This document shows, in pieces, positions 57,670-64,000 of a stretch of DNA of 64,000 bases. Each line of letters begins with the position of its first letter. The first letter of the stretch is position 1. The stretch is from Candidatus Desulfofervidaceae bacterium. GTDB lineage: Bacteria; Desulfobacterota; Desulfofervidia; Desulfofervidales; Desulfofervidaceae. The DNA lies in assembly GCA_027038965.1 (NCBI GenBank), contig JALWFG010000008.1, positions 53,593-117,592 on the forward strand. The letters run 5' to 3'. Below the pieces are notes generated by a model. The model made no database searches. It worked only from the letters and a program-made list of their open reading frames with translations, and was not told the origin of the DNA. The translations under genes and the position numbers were made by a program.

Positions 57670-58548
57670 ATGTATATTCCACATCCGTGTTACGATGCAG
57701 AGGCGCATTATCAAGTAGGACGCATTCACCTGCCAGTAGCTCCGTTCTGTAATATCCAGTGCAATTACTGTGTGCGGCAGACGAATAATAATTTTCTCAA
57801 CAGACCAGGGGTTACCGCTGGGGTGCTTTCTCCTCGACAGGCCTTAAAACGCCTGAAATTTGCCCTTGGCTTTGAGCCTAGGCTGCGTATTGTAGCCATT
57901 GCCGGCCCTGGTGACCCTCTGGCCAATGAGGCAACGCTGGAGACATTTTCCCTGGTAAAAGAGAAGATAAAACCTGCCTTTCCAGAAATTGACTTTTGTT
58001 TTAGCACCAATGGCTTGGCCCTTCTGGACAGGCTGCCAGAGTTGAAGAAGCTGGGTATTAAATATTTGACAGTGACGGTTAATGCGGTTTCACCAGAAAT
58101 CGGGGTTCAAATATATGACCATGTGCGTTTTAAGGGGCGGGTATATAAAGGCATAAAGGCCGCCCGGATTTTGCTTGAAAGACAGTTGGAAGGCATCTAT
58201 CAGGCAGCCCAAGCGGGATTTGTAATTAAGGTAAACTCTGTGCTTATCCCAGGGGTTAATGATCGGCATCTCATAGAAGTAGCTGAGACAGTTAAGACGG
58301 CCGGGGCTTACATCATGAATATTATGCCCCTTATTCCTCTTGGGCACTTTGCCCATCTACAGGCTCCAACATCAAGAGAATTAAAACAGGTGCGGGCTCA
58401 GTGTGAGACTATCATCAGACAATGGTATCTTTGCAAACAGTGCCGGGCGGATGCTGTCGGAGTACCTGGAGAAGAAGTAGGAAGCCAGTTGCAACAAAAG
58501 GCCTGCCCATTTACCTATACGACAGCCTGCACGGCCTGCAGGCATTAA
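57670..58548 (+). CDS. nifB: NifB radical SAM FeMo-cofactor precursor synthase, atypical
   Basis: 292 residues, the core form without a NifX domain. HPC at 5-7, radical SAM CNIQCNYC (C27, C31, C34), AGPGDPLANEATLETF, FCFSTNGLA, TVTVNAVSPEIG, KVNSVLIPGVNDRHL, NIMPLIP and the C-terminal CKQCRADAVGVPGEE. NifB fuses two [4Fe-4S] clusters and inserts carbon to make NifB-co. Here the usual DCxNESRPGV segment reads NNNFLNRPGV: the conserved Cys (position 40) is Asn and the conserved Glu (43) is Leu. Those residues bind cluster precursors in other NifB proteins. Another nifB copy elsewhere is possible. RBS GGAGGAG. Confidence 0.9.
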   Translation: MYIPHPCYDAEAHYQVGRIHLPVAPFCNIQCNYCVRQTNNNFLNRPGVTAGVLSPRQALKRLKFALGFEPRLRIVAIAGPGDPLANEATLETFSLVKEKIKPAFPEIDFCFSTNGLALLDRLPELKKLGIKYLTVTVNAVSPEIGVQIYDHVRFKGRVYKGIKAARILLERQLEGIYQAAQAGFVIKVNSVLIPGVNDRHLIEVAETVKTAGAYIMNIMPLIPLGHFAHLQAPTSRELKQVRAQCETIIRQWYLCKQCRADAVGVPGEEVGSQLQQKACPFTYTTACTACRH

Positions 58549-58572
58549 AAAAACTTTAAAAAGGAGGGGAAA

Positions 58573-60051
58573 ATGGCAGTACCAGAATATAAATTGCCAG
58601 AAGAATTTAAACTAAAGTGTGATCGGGTTATTCCTGAACGCTACAAGCACATGGTTCTTACCAACAGACAAAGGCCCAATATCCCGGCCTGCAATATCAA
58701 GACCGTGCCAGGAGATATGACCGAGCGGGGTTGCGCCTTTGCTGGGTGTCGTGGCGTTGTAGGTGGCCCTATAGGAGATTGTATTCAGGTAGTACATGCT
58801 CCAGCCGGTTGTGCTTGGTATCAATGGGGCACAAGGCGGAATCTTTCCAAGATATATGCCTGGGCCGGACCAGGCAAACTTTGCAACGATTCCCATAATC
58901 GTCGTCGGGCTATTACCACTGATTTGCAGGAGCGGGATGTAGTATTTGGTGGCATGGAAAAATTAAAAAAGGCCTGCCTTGAGGCCTGGCGTCTGATTCC
59001 AGGAGCAGCGGGCATTCTTATTTTTACAACCTGCACCAGTGGTCTCATTGGTGATGACTGCAAGGCAGTTGCCAAGGAGGTAGAAAAAGAGCTGGAGAAA
59101 AAAGAAGGACGCCCTATTCCTGTATTTGTCTTTGATTCTCCAGGTCTATGTAGAGTAAGTCAATCCACAGGTCACCATCACTTTAATGTTCAGTTTTATG
59201 AGCAGATGGTGGAATGGAGGAAGGAACATCCTGAGTTTTGTATGAAGGAAGAAGAAAAAACACCTTATGATGTTGCTATTATTGGGGATTTTAATATGGA
59301 TTGGGATTTGGCCTATATCAAACCATTGTTTGAAAAAATAGGTTGCCGGGTCGTAGCGGTTTTTACTGGTGGAGAGCGGCTATATAACCTCTTAAAGATT
59401 CCTGATGTCAAACTTAATATCCTGCACTGCCAGCGTTCTTGCACCTACATTTCAGACCTAATCAAAAAGGGCTATGAAATACCTTATATTAATGTAAGTT
59501 TTTTTGGCATTGAACAAACGGCTAAGGCTTTAAGAGATACGGCCAAGTTTTTTGGTTCTAAAGAAATGATGGAAAAAGCAGAACAGGTCATTGAAGAGGA
59601 AATAAAGGCCATTACACCAGCACTTAATTTTTACCGGGAAAAATTGAGAGGTAAAAAGATAGGGCTTTATGTCGGTGGGCCAAGGGTATGGCACTGGCAA
59701 AAAGTGATGCAGGAATTGGGAATGAAGGTAGTGTTTGGCATGTGCACCTTTGCTCACGAAGATGACTATGAAAAGATTAATAAAAGAGCAGAGGATGGCG
59801 TTTTTCTTGTAGATAACCCTAACGAATTTGAAATTGAAGAATGTCTGGAAAAATTTAAGCCAGATTTGTTTCTCACCGGGTTAAAGGAAAAGTACTTGGC
59901 CAGAAAGCTTGGTGTGCCTACAGTGAACTCCCATTCTTACGAAAAGGGCCCTTATGCATGCTTCCGTGGTTTTATTAATTTTGCCCGGGACATTTACCAG
60001 GGCATTTATGCCCCCGTATGGAAGTTCGTTAAAGACAAAGATTTTGCATAG
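58573..60051 (+). CDS. nifD: Nitrogenase component I alpha chain (NifD, uncharacterised subgroup)
   Basis: 492 residues. P-cluster ligands C54 (ERGCAFAG), C80 (APAGCAW) and C154 (TTCTSGLIGDD). Cofactor ligands C286 (NILHCQRS) and H454 (NSHSYEKGPY). Q197/GHHH (201-203) and R371 (GGPRVWHW) line the cofactor pocket. HCQRS resembles Mo-type NifD, whereas GGPRxWHW and H-x-Y-x-x-GPY-x-x-F-x-GF resemble VnfD/AnfD. No vnfG/anfG delta gene follows, and nifK has the long N-terminus of the Mo type. It fits the thermophile/anaerobe nitrogenases whose metal use has been debated; Mo is favoured by the ModA gene in the same operon. Confidence 0.93.
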   Translation: MAVPEYKLPEEFKLKCDRVIPERYKHMVLTNRQRPNIPACNIKTVPGDMTERGCAFAGCRGVVGGPIGDCIQVVHAPAGCAWYQWGTRRNLSKIYAWAGPGKLCNDSHNRRRAITTDLQERDVVFGGMEKLKKACLEAWRLIPGAAGILIFTTCTSGLIGDDCKAVAKEVEKELEKKEGRPIPVFVFDSPGLCRVSQSTGHHHFNVQFYEQMVEWRKEHPEFCMKEEEKTPYDVAIIGDFNMDWDLAYIKPLFEKIGCRVVAVFTGGERLYNLLKIPDVKLNILHCQRSCTYISDLIKKGYEIPYINVSFFGIEQTAKALRDTAKFFGSKEMMEKAEQVIEEEIKAITPALNFYREKLRGKKIGLYVGGPRVWHWQKVMQELGMKVVFGMCTFAHEDDYEKINKRAEDGVFLVDNPNEFEIEECLEKFKPDLFLTGLKEKYLARKLGVPTVNSHSYEKGPYACFRGFINFARDIYQGIYAPVWKFVKDKDFA

Positions 60052-60061
60052 GAGGTAAAAA

Positions 60062-61588
60062 ATGTCAGAACTTAAACCAATTAATGGTAACTTAAAGTTA
60101 AACGGCAGGCTTACTATAGAACAACTAAATGCCCTGCCAGAGGTGCCAATAGAAGGCATTACATACGAGCAGATTTACATAGAAAAAGAACCTATCTGTC
60201 CAGAATATATCCCACCAGATGAAAGTATCATTCCATCTTCTAAACGGTCAGTTGTGATTGATCCAGGTCGTATCTGTATGCCCTTTGGGGCAATGTGGGC
60301 AAGTGTGGGAGTACATAAATGCATTCCCTTTGTACAGGGGGCCCAAGGGTGCACGACCTATCCCCGTTATACCTTTAGTCGAATCTTTAGAGAACCAGTT
60401 TCTATCGCCACAGCCTCATTTCATGAAGATGCCGCAGTATTCGGGGGTAGAAGAAACTTTCTTCAGGGTATTCGCAATCTTGTTTATCGTTACCATCCTG
60501 AAGTAATTGCCGTCGTTACTGTTTGCTCATCTGAAATTATTGGTGATGACATAGAAGGATTTTTAAACGAGGCATGGGAGATGTTAGAAGAGGAATTTGG
60601 GCCTGAAATTCGGGACCAACTCAAGGTAGTAATTATTCATACTCCGAGCTTCGCTGGTTCTCATGTAAATGGCTATGATGAGGCAGCCAAGGCCTTTGTA
60701 AAGACTCTGGCTAAGCGCAGAAGTCCTAACAACAAGGTTAACATCATTCCTGGCATGATTACTCCTGGTGATATTAGAGAAATCAAGCACATCTTAAAGC
60801 TGATGCATATAGACTATATCATGCTTTTTGACATCTCTGAAACTCTTGACTGTCCCTTGCGCCTACCACAGAAGATGCCTTATTATCCCAAAGGCGGAAC
60901 AAGGATAGAAGAAATCATAGATACTGCCAATTCGCTGGCCACCTTTGCCCTGTGTCCTGATGAAGGTAGGGGCGCCGCCAACTATCTGGCCAAGCGTTAT
61001 GAGGTGCCAGGCATCTTAGGGCCTTTACCCTTGGGAGTGCATAATACTGATAAATTTGTAAAAACCTTAAGCGAAATTACAGGGCAACCCATTTCAGAAG
61101 AAATCAAAGATGAAAGGGGTATCCTCATAGACGCCATGGCCGATACCTTTCATTACACCATGGGAAGAAGAGTAGCTATCTGTGGGGATCCTGATATTGC
61201 CGCAGCGGCTACCAGATTTTGTTGTGAATTAGGCATGGAACCTGTGGCTGTTTTTAGCGGCACCCAAAGCGCAACCTTCGCTCAAGAAGTCTGGGCTGCC
61301 TGTGAAGAATATGGCTATAAGCCGGTGATATTTAATGGTGGAGATATGTTTGAATGGGAAGATGTAGTGAAGAAGGAAAAGGTCGATTTGATTCTGGGTA
61401 ACTCCAAGTGTGTAAATATTTCTAAAGAGGCAAATGTGCCCTTGGTAAGAATTGGCTTTCCTGTCTATGACCGAGTAGGTTATCAGCGCCGTGCCTATGT
61501 GGGTTATCGTGGAGGTGAATTTCTGCTTTCCCTGATTGTAAATACCATCCTTGATGCTAAATTCCCTGATGATAGGGTGCACCAATAA
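60062..61588 (+). CDS. nifK: Nitrogenase component I beta chain NifK
   Basis: 508 residues. P-cluster ligands C72 (RICMPFGAMWA), C97 (GAQGCTTYPRYTFSRIFREPV) and C155 (TVCSSEIIGDD). The ~65-residue segment before the first ligand is the N-terminal extension typical of Mo-type NifK and absent from VnfK/AnfK. Starts 10 bp after nifD with AGGAGG; forms the alpha2beta2 MoFe-type protein with NifD. Confidence 0.94.
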   Translation: MSELKPINGNLKLNGRLTIEQLNALPEVPIEGITYEQIYIEKEPICPEYIPPDESIIPSSKRSVVIDPGRICMPFGAMWASVGVHKCIPFVQGAQGCTTYPRYTFSRIFREPVSIATASFHEDAAVFGGRRNFLQGIRNLVYRYHPEVIAVVTVCSSEIIGDDIEGFLNEAWEMLEEEFGPEIRDQLKVVIIHTPSFAGSHVNGYDEAAKAFVKTLAKRRSPNNKVNIIPGMITPGDIREIKHILKLMHIDYIMLFDISETLDCPLRLPQKMPYYPKGGTRIEEIIDTANSLATFALCPDEGRGAANYLAKRYEVPGILGPLPLGVHNTDKFVKTLSEITGQPISEEIKDERGILIDAMADTFHYTMGRRVAICGDPDIAAAATRFCCELGMEPVAVFSGTQSATFAQEVWAACEEYGYKPVIFNGGDMFEWEDVVKKEKVDLILGNSKCVNISKEANVPLVRIGFPVYDRVGYQRRAYVGYRGGEFLLSLIVNTILDAKFPDDRVHQ

Positions 61589-61613
61589 AAAAATAAAAGA
61601 GGAATTTTAGCAA

Positions 61614-62963
61614 ATGAAGGTGGCAAAGGCAGTAAAAAGAGACAAATGGAGATGTGGAGGTTGCTGTAGTCTTAAAGCAGCCAATGTGTGGAAAAAAACA
61701 AAAGAGTTGTGGGACGACATTCGCTGCCAGCGACCTTCTGCCCCAGGGAAAATTACTCAACGCAGTTGCGTCTTTTATGGGGCCAGATGGATACTGGCCC
61801 CGTTAAAAGATGCCATTCACCTAGTACATGGTCCGGTAGGTTGTGCCCAGTATGGCAGCACGGTTAGGGGACAAAGCTACCGCATCTTTTCTACGGCCCT
61901 AGAAGAAAGAGACATCATCTTTGGGGGAATTAATAAGCTTATAAAAAGTCTTTTTGAGGTAAGGCAACTTAAACCAGAAGCCAAGTATATTTTTGTTTAT
62001 CTTACCTGTACTCCTTCTTTAATCGGAGATGACGCCTATTGGGTCTGCAAACACATGGGTAAACACCTAGGTTGTCCAGTTATCATGGTAGACTCTCCTG
62101 GTTTTAAGGGTGAAAGTCAGGCCAAAGGCCACAAAATTGCCTATGATTGTCTATTTAAGGAGTTAATTGGCAAGAAAGAAAGGGAAGTTGGTCCCTATGA
62201 TATCAACATCATAGGCGATTACAACATAAATAGCGAATCACAGGTGCTTAAATCACTTTTAAAAAGAATGGGCATTCATGTGCATTGCGTTTTTACAGGT
62301 GATGCTCCTTACGAAAAAATCATTTCTGCCCATAAAGTAAGGCTTAACCTTCTCATTTGCCAGAATAGTGGTCAAAGCCTAGCTAAAGCGATGGAAAGAA
62401 AATATGGTATCCCCTGTTTAAAGGTTTCTTTTTTTGGCTTAAGTCAGACAATAGAAGGTCTTAAAAAGATTGGAGAATTCTTTGGACTTAAAAAAGAGGC
62501 TGAAAGGGTAATTGCTGAAGAATATCAAGCCATCAAGCCCAAACTAGATTGGCTCTTGCCTAAACTTAAAGGCAAAAAGGCAGCTCTTTTTTTTGGAGCG
62601 GCCAGAATGGCTATCTTGCTTAGGGCATTAGATGATTTAGGGATGAAGGTCGTCTTTACTGGATCTCAATTTGGCAATAAAGACACCTACAAAGAAGCTT
62701 GGCAATATGCCAAAACAGGCACCTATATTATTGACGATGCCTCAGAACATGATCTGGAACATCTTTTGAAGGAATTGAGGCCTGATGTCTTTATGGGAGG
62801 CATTAAGGAAAACTTCCTTTCCCATAAGTTAGGCATTGGTTTTTGCAATTTCCCTCAACCCAAAGTTCGTGGTCCTTATGTAGGATTTAAGGGCTTTATC
62901 AACTTTGCCTATAGTCTTTATCAGGCCATTTATGCCCCTGTATGGCAATTCGTTAAGTTTTGA
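61614..62963 (+). CDS. nifE: Nitrogenase cofactor assembly protein NifE
   Basis: 449-residue NifD paralogue acting as scaffold for FeMo-co maturation. Three cluster cysteines: C52 (QRSCVFYGA), C77 (HGPVGCAQYG) and C132 (LTCTPSLIGDD). A further Cys in LNLLICQNSG corresponds to the cofactor-ligand region. It lacks the His-SYEKGPY-type ligand (the place reads FPQPKVRGPY), which separates it from NifD. NifN, its normal partner, is not in the window: the next gene is modA. Weak RBS GAGGAAT. Confidence 0.9.
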   Translation: MKVAKAVKRDKWRCGGCCSLKAANVWKKTKELWDDIRCQRPSAPGKITQRSCVFYGARWILAPLKDAIHLVHGPVGCAQYGSTVRGQSYRIFSTALEERDIIFGGINKLIKSLFEVRQLKPEAKYIFVYLTCTPSLIGDDAYWVCKHMGKHLGCPVIMVDSPGFKGESQAKGHKIAYDCLFKELIGKKEREVGPYDINIIGDYNINSESQVLKSLLKRMGIHVHCVFTGDAPYEKIISAHKVRLNLLICQNSGQSLAKAMERKYGIPCLKVSFFGLSQTIEGLKKIGEFFGLKKEAERVIAEEYQAIKPKLDWLLPKLKGKKAALFFGAARMAILLRALDDLGMKVVFTGSQFGNKDTYKEAWQYAKTGTYIIDDASEHDLEHLLKELRPDVFMGGIKENFLSHKLGIGFCNFPQPKVRGPYVGFKGFINFAYSLYQAIYAPVWQFVKF

Positions 62964-62989
62964 ATAAGTTCTAAAAAGGAGGAGCAACA

Positions 62990-63724
62990 ATGTTAAAATT
63001 TCTTTTATCGTTAGGGTTTATTGTTTTCTTTACGGGCATGGTATGGGCATCTGAGTATGTCCTTGTCTTTGCCGGGGCAGGAATGCGGGTGCCGTTAAAT
63101 GAAATTGGGAAACAGTTTGAGGCAAAATATGGCATAAAGGTAGTTTATGATTATGAAGGTAGTGGGCGATTGGGCAATAAGATACTGGCCGGGCAAAGAC
63201 CAGATACCTTTATTCCCGGTTCAGAAAAGTGGGCCAGAACTCTTCAAAAAAAAGGCTATATAAAGAAATATGCTCCTATTGCCTACCACATACCTGTAAT
63301 AATTACTCCCTTAGATAGCGTTAAAGTAAATAGCCTCCAAGATTTTATGAAAAAAGATGTGCGTCTGGTGCTAGGAGATGCCAAGGCGTGTGCCATTGGA
63401 CGAGTAGGCAATCGCATATTCAAAAAAGCAGGTTTAGATGAAACAAAAATGCATGTAGTGGCAAGAGGGGTAACGGTGAAACAACTTGTGCACTGGATTG
63501 AAGGCAAAAATGCCGATGCCAGTATTGTTTGGCATGCCGACGCCGTAGAATCAGGAAGGGTAAGGATTATCCCTATTCCAAAAGAAGTTAATTGTATTGC
63601 CCAAATTCCTGTATGCACGATGAAGCAGCCTTACCATCCAAAACTGGCCGCAAAGTATATTGATTACCTTTTAACCGAAGGCAAGGTCATATTTAAAAAA
63701 TACGGATTTAAAATCGCAGAATAA
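62990..63724 (+). CDS. modA: Molybdate/oxyanion-binding periplasmic protein (ModA-like)
   Basis: 244 residues with a cleavable signal peptide (KFLLSLGFIVFFTGMVWAS, cleavage about 21-22). The mature protein has the ModA fold (YVLVFAGAGMRVPLNEIGKQFEAKYGIKV, AYHIPVIITPLDSV, DAKACAIGRVGNRI, DASIVWHADAV). 26 bp after nifE with AAGGAGG, so probably expressed with nitrogenase to gather molybdate. Its paralogue at 40757 is a lipoprotein next to histidine kinases. The ABC permease and ATPase are not visible. Confidence 0.85.
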   Translation: MLKFLLSLGFIVFFTGMVWASEYVLVFAGAGMRVPLNEIGKQFEAKYGIKVVYDYEGSGRLGNKILAGQRPDTFIPGSEKWARTLQKKGYIKKYAPIAYHIPVIITPLDSVKVNSLQDFMKKDVRLVLGDAKACAIGRVGNRIFKKAGLDETKMHVVARGVTVKQLVHWIEGKNADASIVWHADAVESGRVRIIPIPKEVNCIAQIPVCTMKQPYHPKLAAKYIDYLLTEGKVIFKKYGFKIAE

Positions 63725-63738
63725 GAAAGGAGGAAACA

Positions 63739-64000
63739 ATGAGATTTCTTACTTGTTTTTTAAGTGGGTTATTGGTTTTTCTAGGGCTTGGGGCTGAAGT
63801 AATGGCATCGTACCTACCTTCTGCCCAGTTAAAAAATATACAACTGGGTGATGCCTTTTTAGACATTGGTGGTAATTTACGTTTGCGTTATGAATATCAG
63901 AACAATTACAATATAAAAAAATACACCAATACTAAAGACAACTATTTGCTTGAAAGATTTCGGCTTAATATTGGCCTAAAAACCCAAAAAGGACTCAAGA
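63739..64000 (+). CDS. Outer-membrane porin, alginate-export-like (partial, cut by window end)
   Basis: First 87 codons of a gene with RBS AAGGAGG. Signal peptide about residues 1-23 (FLTCFLSGLLVFLGLGAEVMA), then GDAFLDIGGNLRLRYEYQNNY, with DNYLLERFRLNIGLKTQKGLK, the start pattern of AlgE/alginate-export-type beta-barrels in Desulfobacterota-like genomes. It starts 14 bp after modA, so it seems to belong to the nif transcript. Function inferred: an outer-membrane channel, possibly for the ligand of the preceding binding protein. Confidence 0.75.
   Translation, partial: MRFLTCFLSGLLVFLGLGAEVMASYLPSAQLKNIQLGDAFLDIGGNLRLRYEYQNNYNIKKYTNTKDNYLLERFRLNIGLKTQKGLK

Noticed and set aside
58573..61588. 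Assigning vnfDK or anfDK
   Set aside because: No delta subunit gene, Mo-type long NifK N-terminus, and a Nif-like HCQRS cofactor ligand context.

Overview
The window reads as a chromosomal segment of an anaerobic, probably thermophilic bacterium with moderately low GC. A sulfate-reducer-like Desulfobacterota relative fits best, but this is inference from gene content, not from a marker-gene tree. Supporting signs are a periplasmic [NiFeSe]-type hydrogenase pair with an in-frame UGA, a TtuB/TtuA-like tRNA 2-thiolation pair (typical of thermophiles), and a compact nif operon carrying the PII genes nifI1 and nifI2 found in archaea and strict anaerobes. Coding density is high, most genes have strong AGGAGG ribosome sites, and no phage, insertion sequence or CRISPR array was seen.

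Layout. 1-9.7 kb, mostly minus strand: tetrapyrrole genes (fused uroporphyrinogen methyltransferase/synthase, hemC), an FmdB zinc ribbon, riboflavin synthase (+), PEP synthase, secA and a TruD pseudouridine synthase. 9.9-15.1 kb: a glycosyltransferase with a glycogen-debranching-type hydrolase, a DUF72 protein, and ttuB/ttuA. 15.1-17.6 kb: hysB-hysA. The large-subunit frame meets UGA exactly where [NiFeSe] enzymes carry selenocysteine and continues 23 codons to a TAA, with a bacterial SECIS-like hairpin just downstream. 17.9-24.4 kb: a Gld-like ABC exporter operon, then rpoZ, a helical-repeat protein, dnaJ and a Trm112-like protein. 24.4-33.9 kb: EF-G-like GTPase, MoaE-like protein and RNase II/R (-); aminotransferase, histidine kinase and a second TruD (+); PII-like and PAP2 proteins (-). 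33.9-40.1 kb: a complete TetR-TolC-adaptor-RND efflux operon. 40.3-40.5 kb: tRNA-His and initiator tRNA-fMet. 40.7-44.9 kb: a ModA-like lipoprotein with two histidine kinases. 44.9-54.98 kb: Sua5, HyuA, mreB/mreC, rhodanese plus TauE, and an Mre11/Rad50-like pair whose ATPase has a membrane hairpin where the zinc hook would be. 55.3-64 kb: nitrogen fixation.

The nif operon is preceded by a clear sigma-54 promoter and a NifA-type upstream site. Its order is small unknown ORF - nifH - nifI1 - nifI2 - cynS (cyanase) - nifB - nifD - nifK - nifE - modA - outer-membrane porin (cut by the window end), with gaps of 9-26 bp that suggest one transcript. Unusual points are the catalytically intact cyanase inside the operon, a NifB lacking the conserved Cys and Glu of its DCxNESRPG segment, a NifD with mixed Nif and Vnf/Anf features, and no nifN in view. 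The porin and molybdate-binding protein at the end suggest metal supply tied to nitrogenase expression.

Two intergenic regions (47.5-47.8 and 51.3-51.4 kb) share degenerate heptanucleotide repeats and a related palindrome built on CCTAGG flanked by TGTCCT/AGGACA. They look like two copies of a dispersed repeat family, and one array supplies the last codons of the hyuA gene.
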